Assembly (NCBI GenBank): GCA_027627225.1
Contig: CM051029.1
Coordinates: 20,190,356-20,254,355 of the forward strand
Origin: Congeria kusceri
Lineage: Eukaryota > Mollusca > Bivalvia > Myida > Dreissenidae
DNA length: 64,000 nucleotides
Reading direction: 5' to 3'
The notes below the pieces were generated by a model. The model saw nothing but the letters and a program-made list of their open reading frames with translations. It was not told the DNA's origin and ran no database searches. How positions within the stretch are numbered: the stretch's first letter is position 1; the number at the start of each line of letters is the position of its first letter. The translations under genes were made by a program, and so were the position numbers. Shown piece by piece: positions 1 through 14,000 of the stretch.

Positions 1-330
1 AGTCGACGCAGGTTAGAGTACGTTGTCGTGCGTAGTCGTACTTAAGCAGCAAATAACTATCTACGTCCACGTATGTAAGCTTTCGTCGACCTGCGGGGTC
101 CTGCACTCTTAACGTAAGACTACCTACGCCAACTTACCACTGAACAGACCTGCGTTGTATTTAAATACAACTTGCGTTGAAGCAAAACCAACGCAGGACC
201 CACGTAGGGCGTAATTATGTTGTGTCTTGAGAAGTCCTGCGACTTGGGCAAAGACGTCAAATATCATAAGATTTCTGCGACTCGAAAGTCCTACGTCTTA
301 GTGTGACTGGTGCTTAAGTGAGTTTAGCAA
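1..330. other. GC-richer leader with recurring CTGCG/CGCAGG words
   Basis: This first block is less AT-rich than what follows. It repeats short words such as CCTGCG, CGCAGG and CCTACG on both strands at irregular spacing. It contains a perfect 16-bp palindrome at 155-170 (TTGTATTTAAATACAA) flanked by TGCG on both sides. I find no open frame with splice signals. It may be the edge of a dispersed repeat that continues left of the window. Confidence 0.3.
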
Positions 331-2380
331 AGCACTAGATATGAAGACAATTAATTCCCACAGTCCCCGTACAATTCGTGTGTACGCAACTGATACTACA
401 TTATTAAACAAAAACATAAATTATAAAAAGAAATCTGAAAGCAATCATTAAGTCAATGTGTTCGACATTTCTAAGTTTATAAACACAAACCAATTTTAAC
501 TGTAACTGTACAACATTTACTTCTTGTATCAGAAATAATGTTTTAACGTGTATATTTAGCCCGTTGAAAGGGAAACATACCAAATACACTAATGAATAAA
601 AGGTGTCATACAAATAATGAGCTGCGAAACAGTAGAAAGCTGAATATATCGATCGAAAAAGTAATGTGTGTAATTAAATGAATTTGTTTATTTGCTTTAG
701 TGTTGACTTGTTTATTGACTATAACACGAACGCAAAAACATGATACGGTTAAGCATGGTTTCGTTGACACCAAACCTACTGACATTGTTGTTAACAGTTG
801 ACAAATGTAATAAAATATTGTATTATCTCTATATATGAGAACTTTTAGAGCAAAGGATAACTAAAATTAAAAATGTGAGTATTGATGTGAGAATCGAGAT
901 GAGTCGTTGTGCTAAAAAGTACTTGCATACCAACATTTAATGTTTTTCTTAATAAACGGGTTATGTCTTGCTAAATCTTTTATGAGTTTACCGTAACCTC
1001 AAGTTGATAGTTATCATACATACGTAAGTATTACGTTTTCATTGAAGCGATGAAAAATAAATGTTTGCCTATGTAATCTTCACTGATTTTCAGTTTGTCT
1101 ACCCTTTATTTTTCTTTTAACATTTTTGTCAAATTACACTTTTAAGATTAAAGCACTTGAGCGGTTTATATGAAACATATAAGAATAAGTGCAATTAAAA
1201 TAATTTCAACATATCCAAATATGTGTTGCCGTATTTAATAAAACACCTTTTTGTAAGGTTCTTGATAACGTGTGTAGAGAGCGCTACATGTGATACCCAT
1301 CATGTACACGGATACATGTGCGTGTACATGAAGTAATTGATTTGGGCTCTGTAACTGACACTAAATATGAAGACAACCAGTTTAACACTTCAAAACACAC
1401 AACAGTTAGATCCCAGAAATTATCACCGATTCGTAAGATTTTGCATGGAGCAGTCTCTATCGACGGGTTGAAGAAACATATAACATAGATGGTGTAAATC
1501 AGTATTAAAAAGCTTTAGAGACTGATGATTCTAAGTTGATGAGTTGATACAAAGGTCGTTAGACGTCAGTGATCTTGTGACATACGTTGACACATATATT
1601 TCAGATGTCATTTACAACTATGTGTCATTGAAGGGAAAACAAGAATTTAAGATACAAACACCACGTTCTATTGAATTATGACTATACGAAATATTTCAAA
1701 CAGCATACAAGATCAATCGTTCAAAACTATTATACAAGAACAGTACAGACATGACCAAAACTTTCTATCAAAATGACATTAATTATAACATGGTAACAAC
1801 AGAATCAGCAAAATGCTTACTACCATCAATCTAAAATTAATCAGACAGATGGCCACGCGAAATAATATATGGGCTAGCATACTCTGTGCTTGGTCGCGAA
1901 TGCAAAATCCCATATTGTTGATCAATTTATCAAAATAATATTTAATACTTATCATGTGAAATATCGGGATAATTTAGTGAAATGGTTGTTGGATCAACTT
2001 ACAACAGTAGTTCTAAAAACATAAGTAGTCATTTTGGTACATACTGGTTTAATAATATATATATAAATAAAAAACCGATATTAAATGTCAAAGTCAACTC
2101 ATATTCATCCATCATATCAAAGTGCAAACTGTAATGGCAAAGAAACTGCAATGATGTGATTTATAAGGCGCTGTTACAAAGTCCCACGTGTTATAAATAT
2201 AGTTCTGATTGCTGCTTTTGATATAGTTGGCATTCCTATCAGGCTCCGAAATGTCCAAGAAGGCTCAAGCATAAGGAATACATAATTAATATAACTAGTT
2301 GCAATTAAACTTAGCGGATAAAACAATGAGTCATTGTTGATTCTATGATTCTACCTCCAACAAGCTATACCTAATATTCG
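331..2380. other. AT-rich non-coding stretch
   Basis: I see no recognisable gene, RNA or repeat array here. All frames are broken by frequent stops, and the short open frames show no domain signature or credible splice context. Confidence 0.5.
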
Positions 2381-2413
2381 GTGTCCCCACAGGTCTCGAA
2401 AGCCGGCCCTGGG

Positions 2414-2806
2414 TCCGTACTCACCAACCAATTCTTAGACTTAAGAATAAAGAGTTCCGTATTCATCTACCCATTCTTAGACTTAAGAATAAGGATGCCC
2501 GTATTTACCAACCCATTCTTAGACTCAAGAATAAAGAGGTTCGCATTCAGCAATCCATTATTAGATATAAGTAGTTCGTATTCACAAATCCATTATTAGA
2601 CATAAGTAGTCCGTGTTCACCAACACATCCATGGACTTCACAATTAACAACTTTCCATTAACGCATTCTTAGACTTAAGAATAAATGGGCCCGTGTTTAC
2701 CAATCGATTCATGGACTTAAGAATAAAGAATCCTGTATTAACTAATTCAGTGTAAGACTTAATAATAAATAGGTCAGTGATCACCAATCCATTCATAGAC
2801 TTAATT
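2414..2806 (+). repeat. 42-bp minisatellite, left block
   Basis: About nine degenerate tandem copies of a 42-bp unit. The core reads ATTCTTAGACTTAAGAAT and is followed by an AAGAGGYCCGTATTCACCAA-type spacer. The core appears exactly at 2431-2448 and 2473-2490, which gives the period. It is an inverted repeat with 7-bp arms and a GACT loop, so each unit can fold into a small hairpin. Because 42 is a multiple of 3, the array also reads as 14-residue peptide repeats (x-F-x-N-P-F-L-D-L-R-I-K). I treat this as a by-product of the period, since there is no start or splice context around it. Confidence 0.85.
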
Positions 2807-3073
2807 TTTATTTACACTTACATGTTTAGTAAATAATTATGGGCCAATTGTGAGGTTTGTGCGCACTCAAACCGGTTTAAACCCCCAATGCTTTGCATTG
2901 ACCATTTAAGGCGATGACCCCAGTTTTATTCATGTGTGTTTGTGTTTGTTATGTGCTTTTGTGCTGTGCTGTGTAATGTTTTGGCAACATGTCAATTGCT
3001 ATAAATGAAGGACATCGGGCTGCTAATAAGAGTTCTCTACTGTTGTCGCAACTGGAGTTTTGCTTTGTTTATA
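2807..3073. mobile_element. insertion splitting the 42-bp array
   Basis: The 42-bp periodicity stops after GACTTAA near 2806 and resumes at AATAATAAAG near 3074. The roughly 267 bp in between are unrelated to the unit: a GT-rich stretch, a segment containing AAACCGGTTTAAACCCC, and an end with CTCTACTGTTGTCGCAACTGG. Both array blocks are in the same orientation, so this looks like an insertion into a pre-existing array, probably a non-autonomous dispersed element. I cannot identify terminal repeats or a clear target duplication. Confidence 0.45.
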
Positions 3074-3512
3074 TTAATAATAAAGACTCCCGTATTAACT
3101 AATCCAGTGTACGACATAAGAATAAAGAGGTTCGTATTCAACAACCCATTCTTAGATTTAGGAATAAAGAAGACTGTATTCAGCAAACCATGCTTAGACT
3201 TAAAAATAAAGAGGTCCACCATCGCATTCGTAGACTTAAGAATAATCAAGCCCGTGTTCACCATTCTGTTCTTACACTTAAGAATAAAGAAACCCATATT
3301 CAGCAACCCATTCGTAGACTTACGAATATTGAGGCCCGTATTCATTAACCCATTCAGAGACTTAAGAATAAAGAGGTCCGCATTCACCAACCCATTTGTA
3401 GACATAAGAATAAAGATCCCCGTATTTACCTTTCCATTCTTAGACTGGAATAAAGAGGCCCGTATACAGAAACGCATTCCTAGGCTTAAGAATAAACAGG
3501 CCCTTACGGACT
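3074..3512 (+). repeat. 42-bp minisatellite, right block
   Basis: This continues the array at 2414-2806 with about ten more units and the same CTTAGACTTAAGAATAAAGAGG core. The plus strand is open for 169 codons (3005-3514) and the minus strand for 146 codons (3037-3477), as 14-residue repeats on both strands. That is expected of a period divisible by three that happens to lack stops. Further diverged traces may continue to about 3760. Confidence 0.85.
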
Positions 3513-6500
3513 AAGACTAAAATAGCAAATATCATGGGTATAAATTATGCTTATGTCATTAACACATTGTTCGTAATAACAAATATTGCAATAAAAATGG
3601 AGAATCTTTCCAAGTACGATTCTTATAGACATAGTTAAAAAAAAACAGAACAGTTTCAATAATACATGTACTCTTTGTTCTTAGTCTTGAGTCGAGGAAA
3701 AGGTTCGTGAAGATGGGCCCAGATTTAACCTCGCCGTGTTTAAAACAGTTCTGAATAAAGATGGACGGAACTACCCAACTGAACTGAACATATTGAGAAA
3801 CAACTACTTGTATCCTGTATATAGAATGTAAGTATGTGCACAACATACCTTAAGTAGACATACATAACATTGCCTTAGACAACACCCAAATTAGGGAATA
3901 TGACTGTCTCAAACGTAAAGTTTGCGAGATGCTGTGTAAGGTCGCCTTTTTATAAATTGAGATATCGTCGGGTACTGGGAACTAGGAATCAACAATACAA
4001 TTCGACTACTACCATATTAGAAATATTAGAAAACACATGTAAAAGGGCAACATTGAAGCTTAAACATCCGATTTATACTAGCAAACCTCTCTCACAGACG
4101 TATACTAAGAATTAAATTCACATACGTATTCATGTAAATTGTGCTTAAAGGACTTTTCACAAATTGTCCTAAAAATACTGTGTCTGCCGGTGCAAACATA
4201 AATTACAAAAATAATAGTAGAGTTTCGGATTATAAAGCGCAGTATTGGATTCTTACACAGCACCAGTAATTTGATGAGCCGCGTGGCGAGCAAGTAACGA
4301 TCAACTGATCGTTTTTACTTCACATTCATTCTGTTCCACCAGGCAAATTTAGTTATTCTGTGTATAGGGAAAAAACGTGCGTCACATTGCGTTACAAACT
4401 GGATTAAAGACTGCGAGTGTGAATGAAATAATCATTAGTCATTTAAGTATGCCACACATTTGATGACGTCGAAGATCCACATGTACCGCTCGTTATTCGA
4501 AACAGTATCAGAAGAATACCGTCAGACAAGTTTAAAAACCGTTTTGAATATTGGGTTCAAAGATTCCATAAGCGTGTAAAGTATTTCGGGGAGAATTTTG
4601 AAAAAAAAAAATTTGAGTTATAATCAAAAACTATATTTTTCCATTGGAAAGTGTTCCCGCTCACGTCCAAATGACACTAAATTTAGCGAGCTATTTTAAT
4701 CATTTAAAATAACGGCAATAAATCTATAGAACATATATGTAGCAAAATTTTTGAATAATTTCATCAAACAAATATCAAAAGTAAATAAGTTATGGCACAA
4801 ATCCCTAAACCTAATCCCAAACCTACCCCTAAACACCCATGTTCAACTACTGTAAAATAGTAAATATATTTTGAACGCATATGAACATCGCTCCTGTGTT
4901 CCAGCGGTTTCCAGCGGTTTGATTTATTTGCAAATAAAATATTCACAAAATTGTGTTGGTATTTTATATTACAATACATCCAGTATATGCCAATAAAAAC
5001 AAACAATTTAAGGCTTTTTGGTGAGTAGTGTACAGTATTTGTTTTGGTATGTTATAAACTGTTTTAATCTAGCACAAACCATTGTAACTATAAACAGCTG
5101 CGAATGGTTTAAATTAAACGTGTGACATTGTTATTAATTGCTTTCAGGTGTTTAATACCCTTCAAGTATTTAATTGGTAGAAGTTTTAAAAAATGCGAAT
5201 TGTCTGTTTATTTCAATTTAAAAAGAGTTAGTAGGAAGACACATTTACTTAAATTTGGATCGAATATTTAATGAAAGTTTGCATCTCATGCTAAATGTTA
5301 ACTCGCATAAAGCGGGCACTTTTTTGTTATAACAATAATCAATATATGTTGCATATAGAACTAATAATATATGTAATACAATTCTAATCAGAACCCGTTC
5401 TTATAAAAAAATTACATTATATTATTTCAAGACAAAGAAATAGATTGTCAAAAAAACACGGGTCGTGTGACATATCTTGAACGATATCATATATATGTAA
5501 AGGGAAATCGAGCTACGCAAACCATGCATAGTGTATTATAGGGGTGCAGTCTGTACTTGTTATATCCCGTCCAGAACGGAATAAATATTTTATATGTAAA
5601 TAAACGAGCTATAAAATATATTAGTGTATTGAGCCATGAATAATTCCTTTCAAAATTAGTTGAATCGTATTTAAAACGAAACTGTATTCTCACAAAAACT
5701 GAAAAACAATATTTATGTGATATGTGTCTCATGTAAATAACTGGCTAATCTTGTCAAACAAGTAAGGGAAGCAGCATATTGTTATATAGATTTTGCGTTA
5801 TTGAAATTAATGTGTATCTGTTATATTTGTATATGGGTAATGTATTGAAAACACACATACACCCTATTGAAATGTAATACGCGCCGTAAATACATATACC
5901 TTGCAATAGTATAAGTTGTATTGGTTAGGCGGACACAGTTGTACGCCAATTAACTTCAAATAGAAGTAACACGTCTATTAAAAACCAAATATTCGAATAC
6001 AAATTGATCTGCACAAACATACTGAATAACTTATACATTATTCATTAGAAAGGCCAGCTGCTTTTCACGTGGTTCATATTATAAAACCAAACTAACCACA
6101 AACCTCAAAACAGTCCTTCGAAAGCGTGAATGTTACTTCTTTGCAACATCACCATCACTATGCCGATAATTTCTTGAAATCGCCATGTACTCTTCTGAAA
6201 AGGCACAGTTCCTGTGGAAATTCCAAACGTTTGGTTCTTTTAAAACTTATTGTTTATTACAAGTCACAATAAACACGGCTTTCTTGGGAAATAATATGAC
6301 TCAACTGATAGCCAACAAATAACAATGTTGTTTATCACGTGATGAAATCACCAGGTATACATTCCTATAGATGTTCAACTACACAACACTATATTATTAC
6401 ACATTACAGGCAAATGCTTATTTCTAGAGTTTTTATAATGTTCACTATATGCTTCATGTTTTCACCGACATTGAAACATTTTTGAGATATTGCAACTGTT

Positions 6501-7957
6501 TTCTTCCTACCGAAGATTATATGCGTCCTCTTTTCAAAAAGTTTCCTTGTCTAAAACCTCGGTTTCTCAATGCTCATAAATCCATCAACAGATAGTGAAG
6601 AATAACTTTAAAACTGTTGGAATCGCAATTTAAACATATAATTCTTCAAAATTACCTCAACAATTGATATAACAAATGGGCATTATATCAAAAACTAATT
6701 TCACAAAGAACAACGATCTACGTGTATAAGACAAGACGTGTTTTACGAAGTTTAGCTAAATCAAGATAGATATTTTGACTAATACTGCTCACCTGGTGTA
6801 CACATGTGATTCACTTGGTCATACTATATGCAGCAAATCTAATCCAACGTTAGAGATTCTATTCTATCGAATTGGAGCTTGGCTATATTATTGAACCAAA
6901 TACGTGTTTTAGTATAGAATACTCATTGTAACAACTCATCGCGACATGTAAGTGTTCAAATCGGATAAGTTGTCTGAGGATCGAAGATCACAAGTATATT
7001 TTAATGTATAACTCAAATATAAAAAGAACTGATGCATACGCACAATGAATGTTTTATTAAAATAATAACTTTTATTACCCAATAAGCAATACTAATTATA
7101 TGTTAAATATCATTTTGAAAACCTTACAAAATATTAAGGTACCTTATTTATTTTAGGTCGATATCCACATACAAAGCTATTAGAAACATGACATGAATGT
7201 ACACACTCAGACTATGTAGCGGAAACAAATAATTTTTTTCGACTTCAGTACAAGTTTGTTAAAAGTTCTGTGTTTCATGGTCAGATAAGTTTATATGCAA
7301 TATTTTACACCCATTAATGCATAATTACAATAAAAATATAGTTTGGACAAAATGACATGACACTTGAGAACTTTAGCAGGATAAGGTAACACTTTATTTT
7401 CTTCGTTTTGTTCGTCTGCGTTGTTACGCTAAGGATATTTGCATAATACATATAACTGCCACTGTGTACATACCGTTCATAACATCGAAATGTGTACGTT
7501 AATGCAAGATAGTATGTGGAAATGAACTGTTTGCTAAATGGGTCCCAGGTAAGACTTTCGAATCGGCGCTCGGCACCCTGTCAATTTTAAGGTGTAACGG
7601 AAATATGATGATAGCGAATACCCATGTAAATAGACTAAAACAGATACATTTCTTTAGGTCGTGTACTGATCTCCACTGCAAGGTTGATGTTAAAACAAAC
7701 ACATGAATACCAATCTAACACGAACTATGCATTGTTTGAATAAACATACTCGCATTAATCTAGCTTTCATTTATTGTTTTGCATACAATGAAGAAAAAGA
7801 AACTTGCTTGTATAATTCCACCGTTATAGCAAATAAGTGTTCGCGATTATACAATTTTGTTGTGGAGCGTAAAAAATTCTGACTGTTTGACAGTATAGAA
7901 ACTTTACATTATAATCAATTGGAAAGCCTAATTGTGGTGTTGTTCGATCTAGTGCAA
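3513..7957. other. AT-rich non-coding stretch
   Basis: No supported gene. Small items only: a GGTTTCCAGC double word at 4903-4920, and a degenerate CCTAAACC-type stretch at 4803-4840 that resembles weak telomere-like repeats but is too short and irregular to call. Open frames here have no domain signature. Confidence 0.45.
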
Positions 7958-8022
7958 ATGGTATCTAAACGGATGATGGAAAAGTGGCACGCAGTATATA
8001 TTGCTCTGCACTTTTTGCTCAG
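7958..8022 (+). CDS. candidate signal-peptide first exon (weak)
   Basis: An ATG at 7958 opens a 22-residue frame that begins MVSKRMMEKW. It continues with a hydrophobic run (AVYIALHFLL) and stops at a consensus splice donor, CTCAG|GTAAGCT, at 8022/8023. That layout is typical of an exon carrying a signal peptide, and further in-frame Met codons lie just downstream. The exon would end in phase 2, whereas the Ig exons of the receptor loci in this window start in phase 1, so it does not obviously belong to them. No partner exon is visible on the plus strand nearby. Chance is a real possibility in AT-rich DNA. Confidence 0.2.
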
Positions 8023-10850
8023 GTAAGCTAAGGTTTTAGCTGTGTTAGATTGGTATCAATTCAAAGTTGGAAGTTATTTAATTTCAAAATGTGCACTTTT
8101 TTTTTTAAGGTGTTAGTTTTGTTTATTTGTGCAGCGAATAAATGAGTTCAAACGCTGAAAGCAGATATTGTTTTACAGAGAGATAATCATGTTTGGACAC
8201 ACAACAATTTGAGTTCAGCATATTGCTGTACATAACAACAACAATGCCTAATCTAGCATGCCATATTGTCATTTAATTTCCAGAGTATACTCCTATAATA
8301 ATATTTTTGGTTTAAAGTAGTCTATCAACTTTATTCATAGAGCGCCCTATCCAGTGACCTTGCTGGAGCACTGACAGACAACACATATGAAGTGGTCAGT
8401 TTATATTTTATTTATAAAAAAAAAAAAAAATCTTTATTTAAAAAAAGCAGAATGATAATAGCAAATTTGTATACCACTCAATAAATAGAACATGCAATAG
8501 ATTTAACTTACGCAATATACAATGAAAGCAAAATGTTATTCAACAAATACATTATGGCAGCAAATGTATTTGCAGACAGGTTGAGCAAAGTGTCATTTAA
8601 AGAAAGGTGTTATCGTAACGTATTTCATAAGTGTCGAAAGTTTGTATGAATAATACGAGAAACGTGTGTAAAGTCTTATATCGAGTTCACGCAAAGATAA
8701 TGCGTAACTTGATTAGATACATAAGGATATACATAACCCAACGAAGTCAATATTCATACATTTTAGATTTTAAATAAAAGAAGGGTTTGGAAAAAAATAA
8801 ACTTATGGTAAGCGATTCGTTAACGCATGATACTGTACAGTCATACACCACAATATTTTGCATATATGCTTAGTTGACAGTTGTTTTAGTGTACACAACA
8901 CTAATACTAACGAAGTAAACACTCACGCAGTTATTTATTTATACACGTTTACTGTATTTTTAATTTGGTACCCATTTTCTTATGATATTGTCACACTGAT
9001 TACAAATAGTTTATACGTGTCAAGTTATTGGTTTTATGAACGACCGACAACAATGTTTCTAACAATGTTAGCAGAGAAGAATAGATTACTTTTTACTGGA
9101 ATGTCGTAATAGTAAAATGTCCTCGTCAGAGATATGCCTTAGAACTTATGCCTGTGAACTTATTTTATATTATCATATGTTGTTAAAATTTGTATCATGC
9201 ATCTTCGATTACTATTAAGCAATCACATTTTGTCGTAACGTAGGCACAGTAGACCTGTTTCTTGTGTATAGTGGAAGGTTATCAAACAACAACGTAATAT
9301 ATACACATGTATACTGGGCAATGCGTTTAAAGCATTATCGATGTAAGACAATTTTTCAAGCAAACAACAATCCGTAAACATTGATGAATAACGGGAAATA
9401 ACATTTATGCCATTAATTGGCCGTGTGGAAATAAACTTTGTCGAATAGAATAATCGAAGAAAAAAACATTTAAATCATTTTCCACTCATTAACATTATTA
9501 TTTCCTCTTACACTTAGGCGAACCAGGTGTGATTGTTGATATGGCCGGACCACATATTTATAAGTCATACTAAAATCTGCAAAACTTAATTATATGCTTT
9601 TTTTCTCAGAGTTTTAACAAACCGTTTTCCCATTGAATAACACGTGTAATACACGATACTTTCTGTTGTTGTGGTTGGTGTTGTTGTTGTTGTTGTTAGT
9701 TTGATATTTACTATAAAACATTTCGACAATTTTCTTAGAAACAAAATCATAACGAAACTACTATCAACTATCGATTGCTGCAGTGTGCAAATGTAATGTG
9801 GCCATTTAATTCCTCCATCATTTTTATCAGTTCTGCACTACTCTAACAATGTTATAGGTTTGGTGATGTTTGTATTTCTGTCAGGATTATGTCACATTCG
9901 AGTTCCTTAAAAATAATTTATGTTTGAAAATTAATTCGTTAAAATCTATTTTATAATGATACTGGCTAATTTTTCTATATATATAGAAACAAGTATCGTT
10001 GTTAAACTACACAATAAACAACGCAAAAGTAGTCCCGATTCTGAGCGGAGCATAGTAAAATGTAGTTCTCATTACAATTGCTTACATATTTGTCAAATCA
10101 TGTTACAAACGAAATAATATTCGCATTAGCATTTTTTATCGGCCAATAAACAAAACTTAGTCGTTCTAATGCATGGCTATTAAACACCAGTATTATGTAA
10201 AGAAAAACAAAATAAGTAAAAACAGATGCTTTCGTTTGGGTCTCAAAACTTCGAACTCTGGGATCAAACATATATAACGCGAGCAACAAAACCATTCGAA
10301 TTTATAATATCAATGTGTGTTTTAACGCTCTATAAGTGACACACTGTTTTCCAAAATGCCGACAAAAAGCGTTACAAACGCTTTATCTATCTAAATTGAT
10401 GATTGTCCGCAAACGACACATTTCCAACACGATTCTGTGTCAGGAGTGCTAGTTCATGTCGATAAATATATATACCTTTCTTGTTGGAATATATGACAAA
10501 ACAAATGAAAACTGGAAATTTTTCAATTTATGAATATGTTTTTAAATGGATTTTGGTAGATGTCCGACTGTTTGTTCTTTTTTTATTTTATTCAAATGTA
10601 AATTTATGTTTATGCATGTCGTATGGAATTTATTGACTTAATTATTTTCTCTTCGCTTTGCATTATTAAAGTAAATTTAAAGTGCAGATTTTTTTTCAGC
10701 TTTCTTATGGAACATATTATTGAAATCGTTTTGAAATAATCTCTCTTGGTTTCATGGGTCTCGAAAGTTTTTATAAACATTATAAAACACGTATTCCTTG
10801 TTCTATAATATAACTGCATTATTGCATAATTATGATATCAATCTCTATCT
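8023..10850. other. AT-rich non-coding stretch
   Basis: Contains a poly-A run at 8416-8430 and a GTT microsatellite at 9664-9698. The 83-codon open frame at 8858-9109 on the plus strand is hydrophobic and unrecognised, with no splice or promoter support. Nothing else is supported. Confidence 0.45.
9664..9698. repeat. (GTT)n microsatellite
   Basis: An imperfect GTT trinucleotide run of about 11 units. Confidence 0.85.
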
Positions 10851-10852
10851 AT

Positions 10853-11010
10853 TTGTCTGCCTGTGTGTCTGTTTGTCTTTGTGTTTGTATGCGTGTGTGT
10901 ATGTGTGTCTGTCTGTCGATCCGTCAGTCAGTTTGTGTATTTGCCCGTCCGTGTGCTTGCTTACCTGCCTGTCCCCCTGGTTGCCTGCCAGACCGACCAT
11001 TGCCCTCACG
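10853..11010. repeat. degenerate TGTC/TGCC low-complexity tract
   Basis: The strand is dominated by four-base words (TGTC, TGTG, TGCC, TGCT, CCGT). This produces overlapping open frames of about 70 codons in two or three frames on both strands, rich in Cys, Val, Leu and Ser or in Lys, Thr and His. Openness in several frames at once is the mark of a decayed tetranucleotide repeat, not of a gene. Confidence 0.7.
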
Positions 11011-11059
11011 CCTGCCTGACTATCGGTCATTCTGTTCTCGACCCATCCATCGATGAAAC

Positions 11060-14000
11060 CACATGTATATACATTTAATCATCTGTTTGTTTGGTTCTTA
11101 TTGATGTTCATCCATCTTTTGTATGGACAGACTCTTAGATGAGTACCTTAAAACTAAAGATTGATGTCACCAACCAGTATAGATTTATACGACATAAGCA
11201 TGCATGTACATGTTTTACTGAACGGTATCCAAACATTCCGAGTAATATTGACCTACATGTATGATATTAATTTAGTGTTTTAACATGAAATTAGCCTTCG
11301 TTTAAGCCTATATGAATTGTTGCTGATTGAATTGATCCTGCATCGTGCATTATGTTAACAAAGGTTGAGGCACATTGAAGGGTATTATATTACAAGTGTA
11401 TTGTTACTATATGTGATCTTATTTTTATGCACAATACATTTATACTATAAGAAAACTGCATGTATGCACTTAAATCTTCAGGTATTGTGTCTTAATTGTT
11501 CAATATAATATGTCATATATCCGTTTTTAGATGAATTTTATTAACAAATATAAGTGATCTAGAGAACATTATATGTCAAAGATAATAATGTGGTTTATGA
11601 ATGAACATATTCAAAAATAATGTCTTAGTGTGTTAATGTACAATTTAGTTTTAAATACATGGTCGTCTAATTTTATGTTCGGATATCTTTAATGCAGAGA
11701 TACGGAAGACAGCATTATGTGGTCAACCAATGTGTGTGATCAGAAAATTTGTATGTGTCATTCTCTGCTAAAACATTATCTTTAAGCAGACATACTTACA
11801 TCACTTGAGCATCATACCGAGCATGGACCCTTGTTCATGTATGTCCCATACCTTACCTTATCTACCTTTAGAGACAAATTGGGACGAAATGTGCAGTAAT
11901 TTATTTCTGGTGAGAAGCTAGTGTTCCAACCACTGCGATAGCCCAATACCCAATACATTAACCGCACATTGAAATTCATCGTTTTAGATATGTGTTAAAA
12001 GAATATTCAACTTTATATCGACGGCAAATATTAACCCCGAAAAGAGGTTAACACGGTTATTTGATTGTTTCTTTTTTCTGTCTTCTTTTTGAACAAAATC
12101 TATCTAATGTGAGAAACACCTAAGCGTATACTGACAGCGCTACTACAATAGTTTACCAACCATGTTAAAACGAAACTATTTGAGCGAATTTAACAGAGCG
12201 TTTTAAATTGTCATTTCCATATAATTCAATATAGATGTTGCATCGAATATAAATTATACAAGCATTACTGTGTTGTGGTTATTACAAAATGTTTTCAGCA
12301 AAAGTTATATATTAAGATACGTAATGTATGCATAATGTGCATATTACAACAACTTATTACCTTATTACCTATTATTATACATGCATACGTTACAAGTACC
12401 AAGCCACTGCACATCCGAATTCGCAATAATAGAACAAATATGCACTGTTGTAAATTAGTTTGTTACAACAATGGCGAGTGTACAAGCATCAAATAAGTCT
12501 ATAGGATTTATTTTAGCATTTGAGTTTTAAATGCTATTGTTCATATTGCGTTTAAGCATTTAATAATTTGAAATTCACTTATTGCTTCTCGTCCTGTAAT
12601 TCCGCAGGATTCATGTCTAAAAACACCGCAAAAGAACCGTGAAATCACAGAACAAAGATTCTTAAAGCGAACATATGTTTCAATTTAATTGCAGTTGATG
12701 AACAATTAGTATTTTGATGATTATGTCAGTCTGTAGAAAGTACATTCTTTTTTTTCAAATTTTGCAAATATAATAAATAAATATCAACTAATACAATACA
12801 CACAACTTTATGTTATGCACTATTTGGTTGTTCATGCCATATTACAGAAGACATTCAAATATGGCAATAAAGACGTATGCGTTAACAAAATGCAACAAAA
12901 CTACGAAGTACGAGTTCTATATAAATGTATTAAACACTTCCCAACGGTATGCATTATCTAATTATCAGTATCGGTACCTCATGCACGATTAAGTTTTGTT
13001 TGCATTACGTCACGATATCCCGCGTTTAACCCGAAATTTTGTGTTAACATTTCGTGTCCTTAGACGCTATTAATGTGTGTTTAGTAGTCTCAACTTTAAT
13101 GTTACATGTTAAATTTTATAGACTAGTTAGTTGCAGTTTTCTGTGTTACCAATAAGACCCATTGTATTCTCTACTAGCGATGACATGTGCATGAACATAC
13201 TTCCAAAGAGCAAACAGATTAATAAAGTAGTCCCATATACCTAAAGGTAAAATAATCAATATTTATCATTTCTTCGACCTACTGCGCACCAAAATTTAAA
13301 ATCGTCCTTATGTAGAATATCCACCATCACATGTCGCATTAACAATGGATTTGGTGCATATATCATTTACTAGATTACTCTAATAGCAAGAGTGTACGTT
13401 GTTTTAAGTGTTCGACAATTTCAAATTAACATATGCATTTTCTTCTTTCACTAAGCAATAATCATTGTTAGAAATGTTAATGTAGTGTGTAGTGTTCATC
13501 GCGTGAGCTTCATGTGTGTTGCCTTGTGACATAACATAATATTCATGAAACAAATGGGATTCTGAAAACAATGAACAACCTTGATTTTAGTTGATTAAAC
13601 TATTTAACCATTTAGTTGTATATGGCGACTGTCCGTTAGGAAATTGGAGACACACTTATTTAATCTCGTCATTACTACATATCAACTCATATTTGCGACA
13701 TAATAGCTCATAACATCGTTACCTGTAATTAAGAGTAACTATATGTGATACTTATTACATATTATCAAGTAAGTATGAATTTTCGATTTAAAAAATGTTG
13801 TATTTTAGGCAGTGTGTAATCGTTAATATTTGTCTTAATGTCGTAATTACATGTATGGCAAAATCATTCGTTATGGCTTCCTAGTCACTCGTTATTCCAA
13901 CATATATTACATGTTTATTTATACAATTTAAGCAGCGTACTAGCATATATAATGCATATGTGTAGTCTTACAGTACGCGTAAAGATTCATAACGTTTAAT

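Noticed and set aside
2414..3512. CRISPR array (regular repeats of about 42 bp)
   Set aside because: Repeats are contiguous and degenerate with no unique spacers, in a eukaryotic context.
3005..3514. 169-codon plus-strand frame and overlapping 146-codon minus-strand frame as repeat-protein genes
   Set aside because: Both are translations of the 42-bp tandem array. Openness on both strands follows from a stop-free unit whose length is a multiple of three; no start context or splice sites.
4797..4845. Interstitial telomere repeat (CCTAAACC words)
   Set aside because: Too short and irregular; no run of TTAGGG/CCCTAA units.
10798..11078. Four overlapping frames of 61-74 codons
   Set aside because: Low-complexity TGTC/TGCC tract open in several frames at once.
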